Assembly (NCBI RefSeq): GCF_021155765.1
Contig: NC_060112.1
Coordinates: forward strand, 25,944,001 to 26,008,000
Source: Diprion similis
Lineage: Eukaryota; Arthropoda; Insecta; Hymenoptera; Diprionidae
DNA length: 64,000 bases
Direction of reading: 5' to 3'
Shown: piece by piece, positions 36,001-51,000 of the stretch
How the letters are laid out: every line of letters begins with the position of its first letter
How positions within the stretch are numbered: the first letter of the stretch is position 1
Program-made: the position numbers and the translations under genes
The notes under the pieces: model-generated
What the model was told of the DNA's origin: nothing
Seen by the model: only the letters and a program-made list of their open reading frames with translations
The model's database searches: none

Positions 36001-39000
36001 GATTCGTTTGTACAGCTGGCGCATCATTGTTCCCACCTGGTTTAGTTATCAACTCATGATACAGATATTCAAGTAAACAGGAAGGCAAAGTTCGGAAACA
36101 TCTTATCAGATATTTAAGATCGAGCACTGCGACGTTTGTGACATAAGAATGTAATCGGTGTCTTCGAGAGCGTGACAAGATCGATTTTACTCACCCAGTG
36201 AAAATCCGTTAGCAGAGACAGAAAAATATGAGCGACCCTGTTAGTAGGTTTCGTAAACTGGACATGTCTTGTCCCATGAGTGAATTTTTGCACAGTAGAA
36301 TTGATAAAAAAAAGTTTCGTGAATTTACGCTACCTTCAATTATAAGATTGTAGTCCGTTTCGGTGCTCGCTTCTCTCGTTTCGGCTATACAACGATAAAC
36401 TCCGCTGTCACCGTACCCGACATTCGTGAGTCTCAGCACGGATCCGACCGCTCTTGCATTTGGCGGCAGTGATGAGTACGTAGGTCGGGTCCATCGGAAG
36501 CGTACGTCTTGGCCTCCGAAGCTTTCACACCGTAAATCGACGTTATCTCCAATATTAACGAGGTCACTAGAAGCTCGTATGCGGAGGGAGATCTGTGGTG
36601 CTTCAGCTAGGTATTCAGAAGTTCGTTAGTTATGACGCACAACGTTGGGCAGAAAATCTGTTTGTCCATGAACTTAAGAGAATCTGCCAGAATCTACTGA
36701 TGTAGATTTTGGTAACACTTTAGACAAAACCTTTTTAGACTTTTGGGGCTGTTTTCGCCACCAATTCGTGTAATAGTAAGTCTGAGTTGCACAATTTTCG
36801 GAATGGACTAATAGATTTCTGTCTTCAATCGTCACGTATGGATACATAAAGTTGAGACAATGAGACCTGCCATGACATGTGAGGTAAGATGCGAGTGGAT
36901 AAAAAAAGCAGTACAAAGGATGCAGAAAAAGTGCAGCAGAGCATGTTTGACAATCGGAAATAGGAATTCCGATTTATCTGTGATGAACAGAACGTGTATG
37001 TATCGCGATTTATAATGTCATGTCTTTTTTCAGATTTTAGTCAACTACTTCTGAATTCTACTACGACAGCGTTCCGGATTGCCGAGCAGATGCTACCGTC
37101 TAAATTTTTCAGTGAATCCGTTGTACAGCTCGTAGAATAATTAGCGGTCTTAAGATTGCACAAGTGTGACGTAACAATAACAAACACGAAAGAATAGCTT
37201 GCTAAGAGGCGAGTGAGTGTCTGATTAAGCTGGAAAAAATGTTAAGATTCGACCACGGACGTCACGGACAAACATATCTGTGAACAAACCGCGTTGCCAT
37301 GGTGGATAGTGGCGATATTGTCTGTTATTGCAGAATCGCTCGTCGCTCCCGTCCGGGCAGTCGATGAAGCCGTCGCAGAGATACTGCTTGTCAATGCATT
37401 CGCTGCTTCTGCATTGGATTTCGGTACCGCTGCACAACGCTCCGTAAACTGGCATGCAATCCGTAAGCAAATTAACTACTAAATTATAATACGAAATGTG
37501 TTGAGGTTTTTAATCTCGGACGCCCTTGGGGTAACTATGGTTGTATGATTTTGTAGTATGATCAGCTGAAACCACTCACAAATACGAGTATGTTAAAGAA
37601 ATAATAAGCTTATTGGCTGATTGATTATGTTGGTTAATGCATGAAATCTTTAGAGAATAACGTAATAAGCATCAGAAGTTTTTTCTACTTTTTTTGATAG
37701 GTTGTAGCGATTTTCATTCCCTGTTAAGAGAGAAAATAACGATAGATACAAGCACTGAATCAGCTACAAATTATAGATTTCTAAATCATATACATGGTTG
37801 TTTATCAGCCTTTTTTTATTTGACTCAGCAGAGTTCACTAAATCAAGGGTTCGGTGGGCAGTACGCAACAAATGACCCTGTAATTCGCTTTCGAATGAAG
37901 GTATCATAGCGATGGCATTTAAGGCAACCCGTAACAAATATTTCCAATATTGGGGAAAGTACGGTTTATTGAACCATCAAATCAATTGGTTATTCTACAA
38001 GAAAGTGATAATGATAGTGCGCACCGATTTGAAAAGTAATGTTTCGCAAGAAAGCAATTCAAATCCTTACATGGTTAAGCTATGTATTCAGAGTATTAAA
38101 CACGCAGCCAATCCATTATAGAAAATGCACACTTCTCCGGAAGGATTATGGTAACAAACAACCGGAACGGGCTACTATTAGTGATTACGATAAAAAAATT
38201 GCAAGGTTACGGTTATCAAGGGATCGTAGTGTGATTTGTGTAACAGAGATGATGAATTGTCTCAAAAAACGGCCGTGTTTCGATTTGAAGTCAGACGAAA
38301 TCTGGATCTGGTGATGAATACTCACATTCGACTCGTAGATTGATGTAATTCTCGCTACTGACTCCGTAAGCATCAGTGACCCGACATACGTATCTTCCGC
38401 TGTCTTCCACCCTAACTTGAGGCAGGTCCAGATAATTTTCGCGTCTGTACGAGTTGGCCGGAAGAACTGATCCTTCCCTCCTCCATTCCACACGTGATCG
38501 ACTCTGGAATGGGGGACAATCGAGGCGTACGTTACTGCCAACCGCTGCAGAAATGTCTCGCTGGTTACTCGTGATGGGAGGCCCGAACTCTGGAACAAAA
38601 GATATGCAAATGTAAGCAAGAGGAAAACAAATTTATCCAGACCCACCAGGGGTGGAATTATGATTTGTACCTGCAGTGACTGAAACTTCGGCGACTGCCT
38701 CGGCACTTCCAGCATTATTTGTTGCTGTGCAAACATATTTTCCAGCGTCATCAAAGGTGATACCGCGGAATTGGAGGACTCCATCAATCTGACTGACTCG
38801 GTTCGAAAAACTCTTCTCAATGGCTTGCCACATGACGGTGATGGGCTGATCTCCAGTAGCAGTGCAATTTACGTACGGGCTGTCACCTGGCCTGACAGTC
38901 TGTCGGATCGGGTCCAACACGATTCTTGGTGGAGCTAAGCAACACGAGTAAAAATTTATATCATCATTGTTTCAACACTGGGGTCAATTTTTGGTTAAAA

Positions 39001-42000
39001 AGATGACGACAATGTGACCACCTGCATGCACACGAGTTGTCCGACAACTTACTAATGATTTCCAAATACGTCTTTGCTCTGAATTCGATAATTCCGGTGT
39101 TGCTCGTTCCTTGGCATACGTATTCTCCAGCTGCTTCGCTCGTCATAAGAGGTATACTCAGAGTGCCGTCACGCACGCTGCTTCCTTCTGGTAAACTTCT
39201 GCCATCACTCCTCTGCCAGTCGAGATAAAGCTTTCGGTCGCCATTAAATATCTGACAGCGTATCTGAGCTCGTCCACCGACGGGAATCTTCATTTTCTCG
39301 CCAGGAATCTCGACGGGGCGGGACTATTTCAAAATAATCCGATCATTTTGCGCAATAACTTTTTCATACTCCGTAGAATTCATAGTCGTACATTAGAGGT
39401 TGGACGGCAGTTTGTTTTCCAACTGGCGCACGTTTTAAAATAGTGAACGAAACTTACCGGGCCGGGTAGCGGTGGGACTGGTCCATTGTCTTTTACAATG
39501 AGTTCGATGCGTTCTTCAGCTATACCCTCGCCATTTGACGCAGTGCACGTGTAGATGCCCTCATCTCCGAAGGAAACTGAGCTTATTTCATGAACAGCAT
39601 CGTACGAGAGGGTTCTGGGGAGCTCCGGACTATAGAAGTAGGCAGAAAAAGTTACTCTTAGCATTTGTTTGCGTAATAAAGGGGAAATCCGATCTGAGAC
39701 TCGACTACTAATAAAATAATAACATACGCAAGTCACTGCGCCGTGAGGACTTCTGTGAGAGAGTACTTATTCAACAAGAAGCATTACGCCACAGATTTAG
39801 AAAATATACATCACGATAGAGCTCCTTATTATGCCGAAAATCCTAAGTTATTTCGTGACTGAGGTTTCACGTTTGAATGAGAATATCAACCCGTTAGGGA
39901 AAACCATAGTCCAAAGCTAATGTTCCTTGGTTTGGTGGGACGTTTTTGAAAGAAGACCCGATTGTCACAAATTAAACTATGACAGTACACTATTAAATTG
40001 GCTCCTTTGTAGAAATCATTGAACGCGATGACAATATAATTTCGCTGTGGACCGTAGAGTATTTGGGGAATTCTCTTCTCTTCGTAGGTCGTACTATACT
40101 GAGCATTCATAGAATAATCACGGTAGACTTACTATCCGGGGCCCTTGTTCCATTCGACCGTGGGCTGCGGATGGCCGGTAGCGCTGCAGGTGAGCCGCAC
40201 TCTCTGGCCAACTTCGACTGTCAGAGGAGTTCGATTGGATGGTGTGATTGTGATGACAGGCTGCGAGTTAATTTCAAGGACGGCAATTATAGAGGTCGAG
40301 CCGACCGCGTTTGACGCCGAACAAGTGAAGCTCCCGCCGTCTTCCAGAGTAACGTTGCTGAATCTTAGCACGCCAGACGAAAGCTGCTCTACGTTCGAGC
40401 TGAACGGTCTGCCATCCTCTCGAGCCCAGATGAGGTCTGGTGTCGGAATTCCCTTTTCAGCACGGCATGCAAACATTGCTGACCCGCCGACGAGAACGCG
40501 TTGCCTCTTCTCTGGGTACAGGGCTACGACTGGCGCCTCTCGAGCTGAAAAAGCGAGATAATACAATAATCGCACGGAGGTTTGTAATCCATTTTGCTTC
40601 ACGTAATGATTCCAGTTGCCTCAAACGATTCCGTGTGATCGTGCACTCACGTTCTACTTCAACCACAGCGCTTCCCTGCGAACTTCCTCCACTGTTGGTA
40701 GCTTGGCAGACGTAAATTCCTCGATCCGAAACGCTCGGTTTAAGGATCCTGAGCGTACTTCCGATAACTTGAATGTGAGCACCAAGAGGTTCTCCACGTT
40801 TCGTCCACGTAACAGAAGGCGCAGGGCTACCTGTCACGACACACTTGACTTCAGCTACTGTTCCTTGGAAGACGGTCTGCCTCGCTGGCTCAATTGTGAC
40901 GGTCGGAGGTCCGTTAGACGCTTGGATTGATATTCTCGCGTTGTTGGAAGTCGTTACTCCTTGGAAGGTGGTCGCCGTGCACACGTATATGCCGGAATCG
41001 GAAGGACTAGGATTGTAGATCGTCAGAACTCCATCTCGTGCGGTAGCAGAATCTGGCAATGGTAGGTTTCCAGCTCTGGTCCAAGTGACTGTGGCGTCAG
41101 GCGTTGCGGTGCACCTCAGTTCAACAAGTTCAGTGGGTCCACCTACCCATTCGACAGGGTCGATAATCGGTCGGTCCACTTGTGGCGGGTTAGGGCGTTC
41201 TGTGGTTAGGCAGAGAAGAAAATATTTACCTCTTCAATGTACAAACTTTCACGAGGATTGCAATTTCTCGATGATAATGTAATCTCTATTTACCAGTGAT
41301 GTAGAGAATCGTTCGTTGTTCGGTGGTACCGGCACTGTTTCGCGCGATACACTTGTACTCATCTTCGTCGCTTAATCTGGCGGAGGGTAGTCTCCAAATA
41401 CCATTTTCAAAGGTTGCGCTGGGATTCATTTCACCTCGGACACGAATCCATGATAGTTCCGGCTGTGGGACACCCGATGAGTCACAACGGAATTCGACGG
41501 GATTTCCTTCTTCGACCGTTAAGTAATTTGGCACGATTGTTATTGTCGGTTTCGAACCTACGACTCCTGAAGAAAAAATTTTTTTCATTGCATTAAATGA
41601 GACTCAGCAGTCAAATTCTTTACGTGACATTAAATTCTTTTCGCGAGAAGAAAAATGTTAATTCTGCGAGTACGAGTTACGAAACCGTCCGTATCCTACA
41701 TTTTTTGATACGTAATAATTCTACGTGACTGCAGCTTCTACGATGCGGATAACTTTTACGAAACATAAGTCACAGAAATACCTTTTCTCCGTAGCAGACT
41801 ATTCCGAAATGCTGCATCCGAGAGAAAATCGATGTCACTCAATAACGTGTTATTTCAGTCAAATATCAAGTAAAAATACATCATTGTGATTAAAGAGTTT
41901 TTCCACAAGCTAGCTCACCTTCAACAGTCAGAGAGACGGTCTCGGTGGCTAAATTGATTCCGTCGCTGACTTGGCAAACGTATACACCGCTGTCGGAGAT

Positions 42001-45000
42001 CTTGACGTCTCTGATAACGAGAACACCACGGGTGTCATCGTAGCTTCGACCAGGCGGCAATTCACCTCCCTGCTTCCGCCACTCGATGTCGATTGCGTCC
42101 TGTTCGATTGAAGAAAAACTTCAGTGCGATTCCGTCATCGGAATAATTTTAATACTCATTACAGCTACGACAATTTAGGCAAAAAATTACGCAGCAGGTA
42201 CTCACGCTGTCCTGTGACCTTCCGGAGCAGTAATATCTGACTGTGGTGCCAGCCTCGACGATTTCAAGGCCGGTCTGACGGATCGTGACGATGATTCTCG
42301 GCGGGGGATTCGTCGGCAAAGGCGTGGGCTCCGTGGGTTCGGGGACTAAAACGTGATTGAGTCAAATTTGTTCACCCAGTCCGTCGCTTCGATTTAGTAT
42401 TTTTCATGTACATCGTTACTCGTCAATATGTCTGTTCAATTTTATGATCAAGCAAATGCATTCATATACGTTGTGACTCAAGTGAAGTGAAAGTGATTTT
42501 AAAAATTGCGTATTGTGGAATTCTTGCAAAGTCGTTATACGAGTGTTCTTCGCCGTGGAAGATCTAGAACCACAGTGGCAGTGAAATTATTTAGTATCTT
42601 CCACATACCGATAACCTAGTGCATGCTATAATCGAACGCCCATGATCTCACGGACATTTTATAGTAGAAATGTGTTGCATTTCCGATTTACGAATCTGCG
42701 ATTCAAGGTGGAATCCACGATCGTTATACAATGAATACGCAATCTACTTACCGTCGTATTCGCAGGATGGTCCACTGAATTCCGGCCGGCAGTAACATTT
42801 AACACTACCGTATCTGTCGATTTCGCAGCTTTCTTCGTTTCCATTGCACGGGCAAAGGTTGCAGGCTCCTAGAATACTGCGAGATCTGTCAAACTCGTTC
42901 CTGTAATATCCAGGGGCGCAGCTTTCGCAGGAACTTCCTGTGTATCCCGACGGGCATCGACAGGCTTCGACTTGAGTAGCGCGTCTGCTTGATGCCACGT
43001 GTTGCACAGCTGTGTCGAGACTGACGTCGCTGATGTAAGTTGCAATCATTTCCTGACTGTGCGTTGCACGAACCAGGATAGCCTCCAAGTTTGCAAGGAC
43101 GGTCATGAGGTCTACACGAGAAGCGCTGCGCGGACCATCCGTCGTCAGTCGTTTCCATGCTGATTCAACTAACGGCACGCTGTACGTCTGTGAACGAAGT
43201 TTATTGCAGAAATTTATGAAAACCTTGAAAAATTTCACCCTTTCTAGTCTAATTAATGCTGCTACGCCAGCTGAAAATATACGATGACGATACACACCAG
43301 CGAGTAGTCTGATTCGATTTCTTCAGGATTGACCCAGAAGAGAGTTATGCCGTTACCGGTAAGAACAACATCTTGATCTTTGTTAATCGGTGCACCGGGA
43401 CGGGCTACGATTCGCTGTGTCAAAATTAGATTTCCACCATAGCTCTTTATCTGGTTACCCGTTATGGAAGATGGCAATGACCAGTAAAGTCGCTGGCTAC
43501 GAGAGTCCAGATATCGGTAACCAATCTCATTTCTAGAAGTTTGAACTTCGAATCCTTCCGTTATCACATGGCTTCGTCCGCTGTCGACAGATAAACTAGA
43601 TACATTTTGTTCGAAATATAAAAAACATAGATCAGTAATTACGTTGCAGCCTATGCCAATTTCACTCCGTGCATTTCGAGTTGAGTTTGATAATTGAAGT
43701 TCAAACCTTCGTTTATAGAATTCTATATTTGCTAAGGAAACCAAAAAAAAAGAAGCTTGGCACCATAACGGATTGAGAATAAAATCTTACGAGTCTGTGA
43801 GAGTGAATCCGTGATTGGCATCAAGAATAGGCATTGGCCTCTGAGTAACATAAAGAGAGCTTTCGTGACACTCCTGGGTCACTCCGCTACAGAAACATTC
43901 ATTGCAACCATCTGGGTTATTGGTGGACAGTCCGAAAGTCGATGCACGGCAGCGATCACATTTTGGACCCACGACGTTAGGCTTACACCGACACTGTTCG
44001 TTGTAACAATTAGTTCCAAGAGATCCTGCAGGGTTACAATCGCACGACGGATTTGTTGCGTTTCCGGGTGGTGTGTATCTTGGCCGACAATCTTCAGGAG
44101 TTCCGCGAGTTGCATCGCCTTCATAACCATATTCGCAGGATTCGCATTTTTCTCCGGTTGTATGGTCACGACAATACTGGAATGGACGAAAGAAAACCGC
44201 TATATTTCAGACGCGTCGAAAGCAAATGAAACGTAAGTTACTCCAGCAGTGTTCGAGATCTGGCCAGAATGGACATGTCTGGTTATCATAGGGGTTACGT
44301 TATATTATTCCAACAAACCTCGCAGACTCCGGTTTCTGGATGGCACTGGGTTGCGTGTCCGTTGCATTCGCAGGGCTCACACAAACCGAGATACAATCCC
44401 TCACCAGCTCTGGTGTATCCGACGTCACAGTCCTCGCAAGACAAGCCTTTGTATCCGAAGGGGCAGGTACACTGTTCAACTTCAACCGCACGTGCTCTGC
44501 CGTTGTTTATGCTCACCGCGGTATCCAGATATACGGATGAGAGTCTGTAAGGTTGTCACGTCAGAGATTTTTCCAAGCGTTTGAGACTTTTTTTTCTGAT
44601 CGAGGTTATCCTACTCCTTAATACTTACGCGGCTTCATCGGTATGTGTGGTGTACGTTGCCTTAATGCGGATCGCCTGTACGTCAGCTAACGCCATAAGA
44701 AGATTCTCTCGATTAACGGTAGTTCCATCGATTCGCTGCCAATGATCCTCGTGTATCGGCACTGTGAATGTCACCGAATCATTCGGCTCTACTTGTACCG
44801 AAGAATAATATCGAAGTTCGATATCGTTTGACTGAAAAAATCATGTGGTCGAGATGTCATTACAAAAATGTTGCATACAAAGCGAACAAACTTATCAAAT
44901 CAGTGAAAATTTGTGTGTTTTAGTCTCGTGAAAGGCAACGTAAATAGTCATGTTGCTTACACTAATCAGTTCGACATCGGCAGCATTGTTTCTGGATCTT

Positions 45001-48000
45001 CCACCCCCTGGGGACGGAACGTATCTCGCTGTGTACACGAGGTTACCGCCGTAGGAGCCGAGCTGGTCACCTAAGAAGTCGCTAGGCAATTGCCAATAGT
45101 AAACTTCGTTGTTGTCACTGTTGGGAAAAGAGTTGTAAACGATTTCTCGGCTTATCGTATTCAGCCGGATTCCGTCAACAATTGGCGATGGCTGATTACC
45201 ATATCGCGACGATTCTACTAAAGAGAAATCACGGATGGAGCTGGTAAACTCTACGCGGATCTGAAAAGGACGATTCAATTGTGCGGTATTGTTGGAGAAA
45301 AATCAACGTCAGACATTCGAAATAAACCAAAAAAACATTATCTGTGACTTACCTCACTTCTGTACAAGTTGGAAGAAGTACATTTTTCGGTGATGCCCAT
45401 ACAGAAGCAGCTAGTGCATCCAAATTCGTTGTTCTTGGCCAAGTTGAACGTGTTGGCCTTGCATTTGTTGCAGGTACGACCAGTTGCAGACGGCTGAAAT
45501 AGGTGTACAATATTACGTTTAACATGTTTACGTTTTGCAGATGAATTTCTACAAATAAGTAACAACTTCGATTTGCATGTATTACGATCAATCAACTGTG
45601 ACACTGCACTTTGGTATACTCACATTATACATAAATCAATCCAAGTCCATCAGGAAAGGTGGTATGAACAACAAGAGAAGTGAAATCAACGATATTGCAT
45701 CAAAATTATAAACACTGACCATGAATATGAATTTGAATCGAGCCATGGTTAGACGAATGTAATGAATTCGTCAAATCATTAATGCGATAAGTAAAACGTG
45801 GTTAGAAGGTGTAATGACTAGTCAGTTGTATACCTTGCATTCACATTGTCCGGTTGCGGGGTCCACATACGGGCTAATACTGCCATTAGGGTCACATTCA
45901 CTGACTTTAACGCATTTGTCACCAGCGATGGAGGGATTGCCCTGATATCCGGGAGCGCACTGTTCGCATCTACGTCCAAGGTATCCTTGGGCACAATCAC
46001 AGGTCGGTCGTCCGTCCGAGTCGAGGTGACAGGTTCGAGCGAATCTGTTTTTATCCAAAAATCAATCCGTCATAAAAATCATGCAAGGACCGTAAAGAAA
46101 CTAGTATTATTTCGGCTTTTTCACACTGACTCACACTGTAATCAGAGTACAAATCAGCAACGCCAATGAGTTTGAAGCTTGCATGGCTGAAGTGACTTGC
46201 AGGATTCCAACAAAATGTGATACTATGGATTTCGTTATAGATTTTCATCTTGTACTCACTGATTCGAAGGCGAAGTCAGCGGGCAGGGGCAAGTCTGGCA
46301 TGGAATGCCTCTTGATGGGTCACCGTAGGTGCCAGGCGGGCAGGTCGCTGGTTCTTCTTTGTAGCACTGCCCTAGCCATGGACCACTATCTCGTCTCGCA
46401 AAGCCGGATGCACAATTTTCACAGGAGAGACCCGTGTAGCCTGAACACACAAGTACAGAAGAACGATGGAGATGAGCGGAAGGATGAAATCGTCATCAAC
46501 GGCATGTACATTTTTGGACCCAAGTTCAACTTACCAGCTGGACAACGACATTCCTCAACGAACGATGCAGCACCCAAGTCTGTGTTACCCACGTCAGCTG
46601 TGTCCATTATCACGTTTGTGATGGTGGTATCTAACCGTCCATCATCATATCTGAGCCTGGAGATGGAAATGCGAAGCTTTAAACTTACGGATGACTCGAG
46701 GGTTATAGTCATATTAACTATAGCAGGCAGATACCTTATTTTTTTTTTAGTAATATTGAAGTTGTTCATTATAGTAAGATTAGTAAGATTTAGTCTGTAT
46801 CTGAAAGCATAGCATAACGGACTGATTGAAAGAATTATGACTATGATTGTCCAGAGTATAACTCATTTATGACCATTTTCACGAATCATCTCACAGTTAT
46901 CAGACACTATGCGTTAGTTTTTGCTGAATTGAAGTACTTACTTAATTAAGATGTTATCGACGTTTGCAAGCGCCATCATGATCTCCTCTCTTGACGCCAA
47001 TCTCAACTGATCGTTTGCTGCCAGTTGCCACTCTCCGTAGAAGAATCGCACCGTTTGGTCCGTCTCATAGTCTGGTTGTACACCCTTGTCCTCGTGTACG
47101 AGAAGGTAATTGTTACCACTGAGTATGACCGAGGGCGCGCCATTGAGTTTCTCTCCTCGGCCAGCACGCCGCACGGTGTACTTGAGGTATCCACCGTATG
47201 ACTTCAGCTGATTGCCATGGTAGCTTTCCGGCAGTGCAAAGTAGGGTAACGAGGCATAAGCATTGCTTTCAGGGTTGGGGTCATAGACATAAAAACCGTT
47301 TTGCCCGACTGGACGAATGACAGGCTCTCGAGCGGTTATTCGACCTTGGATCTTCAGGCTTCTGTAAGTGTTCACAGAGAACAGGTCGAACTGGTCCAAA
47401 GGCGTTCGAAGCTGGTAGGTGAAGAGGTCGGCGCTTGAACAACTGGTAGCAACACCGAAGCAGAAACAGGAGATGCACTCTTCGGCGGATCGAGCGAGGG
47501 AGTTGAACTGTCCAGCAGGACAAACGCCCGTGGGAAGCTTAACGACAAGAATGGTATCGGGAACTGCGAAGACCCATCCTGGTCCATCTGATCCCCTGAT
47601 ACCGTTCATCGCTTCGCACGAGTAAGCGCCTTGGTCTTCGGTTGCAATATCAGGGCACGTCAGAGTTCCGACACCGTTTACAGAGGTGGTCTTGCACTTG
47701 TCCGGTATGTGTCCCCAGTTCAATCGCCAGTTGATTTCTGGCACCGGAATACCAACGGCGATACAAGTTATCGTAAAAGTCTCGCCTATGTTCAGCTCGA
47801 CTATCGGCGGCGGGGGTGTCTGGATGGTTACCGGGGCTGGGGATTGGCAAGCATCGCACGTTAATGAGTGAATGTGATCAAATGATATGGTAAAACGTGA
47901 TTATATAATATTATATATATACGATATTACTCACAGCAGCCCAGCTCGTCACTTCCGTCCATACAGTCTGACTCCGTGTCGCAGTGGAATGTCTTCGGAA

Positions 48001-51000
48001 TGCACTGATCGAAACGTGTGCACTTGAACTCGCTGTACTTGCAGGGCGACCCCGGTGGTGAAGGCGTGCAATTTTCTTCATCACTGCCATCGGTGCAGTC
48101 TCTCTCGCCGTCGCATCTCCATAATTTGCTTACACATTCCTTGCTCGCACACCTAAACTGGTTGGGCTCGCAACCGAGTGGATCTGTAAAATAAATTACA
48201 GGGTGAAACGAGCGCAGTCTTTCCTGCTTGTTGAGTCTCGAACGACATCACCGCCAACGCTGCGAGTGATTGTGTTATGTATGCCTTAAAAAATGACTCA
48301 CTGCATCGACTTTCATCGCTACCGTCTGTACAATCCGTCTTCTTGTCACACACCCACTGTTTCGGTATGCACTCGCCGTTGCTGCAGGTAGCTTCATCGT
48401 ATTTACAAGCCTCCTTCGGTCGTGTGATATTTTCATCTGTAAATACCCCGGAATAATTTATAAGTGAGCTGGGCGCAACAGCGTATGAAGGAGAACCTGA
48501 CAAATTCGCAGATCGAGCTTCGGTCTCGAGCAACAATCATTTCACACAGATTTCGCAACAGTTCTTATACAAATCAGAGCTCGAGGTTGTGATTCGCGTG
48601 ATCTTCTAAGCCGATCGATCGATGAAAAGTATTCATACTCACACTTTTCAACCGTCACATGAGCGCTGGCTGTTCGACCCGGTGTATCCACGGATACTCC
48701 GAGCGCTTCGCAGATGTAGTCACCACTGTGGCTGACCTGGATGTTGGGCATCGTCAAACGACCGTTTTGAACAGTGCTTCCAAGCGGCAGCGAAGCGCCA
48801 CCCTGGCGGACCCAGCGGACCGGAGCTCGACGTGGACCTTCGTCTCGACATTGAATGACGACTTCTTGACCTAGCGTCAGGTTTATAAAATCAGTTAGAT
48901 TTGATCCGTCATATATTCAGATCGTGATCGTTTTGGTACCCGTAAAAGTAAAGCAATCCCAATTAGCTCACGTACAAGTAGGTAGATCGGCAAAAACGAT
49001 ACCGATAATATATTGCGATTTTCTTTTTCGGGAAACGATTGCTTCGTTTGAAATGTTCTTTTCATTCTGTTGGTACAAAGAGTACGTATTTTTGTATGTA
49101 TGTGAATTTATTTCACGAAAATTTACAAACAATAAAGAGCGAACCACGTTTTAAAAAATGTCGTCACCGGTGTTCGTGATTTTGGTTGACAATTCATTCG
49201 AAAGAAAATAAGGCACTGAATTCCTATTTCATCAAATACAACTGATTTAGCTACAAGCCGAAAAAGAAATCGCAAAATGGCGGCTGCTTAAAGTAAGCCC
49301 CTGAATTTTTCGAGTGTAAATTTAAGACATTAGCAAAAATTTGTCGCGTGCGCGATTTGGTGTATGTGTCCGCCTGTATCGTCGAAAGCTTGATCGTGAC
49401 GTTTGATGGTATTTTGTACATTTGTTATCATAATAACGGCACATACGTTACTCAGAAATACTCACGTATCAACTATTTTTCTGTTATTAATATCGGTTTA
49501 CGCGGAAAAAAATTGGCAAGTTCTGGTGATTTTTTACGCCGACTAGACTGCCGAAGGAAGATGGAGTCTGTCGATACATGGAACCGCGCATTTCGCGTTA
49601 AATGCAGGCTCCATAGAAATTGATTAATAAGAATTTCAAAACCATGTCTATGATGTCATGCGAATTAACGCGAAAGTTGTTCGAATTGGTTTTACGATTC
49701 AAGAATAAAAACCGACGTAAATTAGACGTTTCTTTGTTATGAAGGTATTAGAATTTTGTTTAACAATTATATCAATATCATGCAATTTGATCACGTGCCC
49801 TCATTTGATTTATCTCCATTAAATATAATCCCACGGGTTAAGAGAAATCTTTTAGTATAACATTTGGATTAATTTTTACTAAATTACCGCCCATTATGGT
49901 ATATATTACATGAGTTTATGTGTGGCTGAGTCTTAACTGTATGATCAACGAATTGATGTTTGTGTTCTATATATGCAATTGTACATTAAGCGCCCAGAAA
50001 GATATTCTGGTACCTATAATCATGAGCACTGCGCCGTTTATAATAAAAATTGTTATACGACGTGCAGGAGTCCCCGTAAAGTAGCAGACATTTTTTGTAC
50101 ATACGTACATGTGCCTGATGCTCATGACAATAGTAATTAGCAAATCAAATTCCCGAATTAATGCGGTTTAGTCAGTTGCAACTGGTCGTTACATTGATGA
50201 GTTCTTCTTAATAATATTATTTCATTGATATTCGTGGGTGAATTATGTGTGTCGAGTTTGCACCAAAATACAAAATTATCCAATAACTCGTGAAATTCGT
50301 GCATTGATTACGGTAATCACGAGATGTAGACAAACAGAAACAAATTGCTTGAACCTGTAAATTTTGAATTCTGTTGCAATAAATATTTAACCGAGTGTGG
50401 AATATGGATACAAATGTAAAACAAATCTGTCCATGAAAATGTGATCGTGAAATCTAAATGAGCCCATATAGCGTGATGTCAGGCTGCTCTTTGATCAAAT
50501 CTTACCTTCAGGTGGCGGTTCTGGCCAGAGCAATAAGGAAACAAAGAATAATACATGTGTATTAGTATTCTTGAAAAATTTTCAACATTGTTCTAATAGT
50601 ATCTCAGTGCTGCACTCGATGTGCTAATTTTGACTAGTCAAATTTCGACAAGTCGGAGCAACACGCCGGTATCATAGTTTCTCAAAAACTTTCTCTCGCG
50701 TTAAATGAGACGAAAGAAGTAAAAAAGAAAAATTTTCAATTTAAATACAAGTATATACTCACTTTCTTTGATCACTTGGTCCACCGGACGCACTACGAGT
50801 TTCAGCGATTCTTGTGCTGTAACAGTTTTTTTCTTATTAATATTGTAATGAATTCATTAGAGCGAGACTTATACATTACAGAAGAGATACAAGAAAAGAA
50901 AAAGAAACTTTAGCCACGCATATTAATTTTGCGAAATACACTCCGAAATAAGATAGTGTTTCATCTCTAGATTCATTGGTAAGGCAATTTTGCATGTTTC

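Noticed and set aside
40145-40930. Several + strand frames across the perlecan Ig exons
   Set aside because: Antisense shadows of the Ig coding exons; no independent motif.
44895-44960. Extension of the perlecan laminin IV exon beyond the 44961 donor
   Set aside because: The frame runs to a stop (FSLI), while the AGT|GTAAGC donor gives a product that aligns with the sister laminin IV module.
46183-46812. 209-codon + strand frame
   Set aside because: Antisense to laminin EGF/IV exons of perlecan; composition reflects the opposite coding strand.
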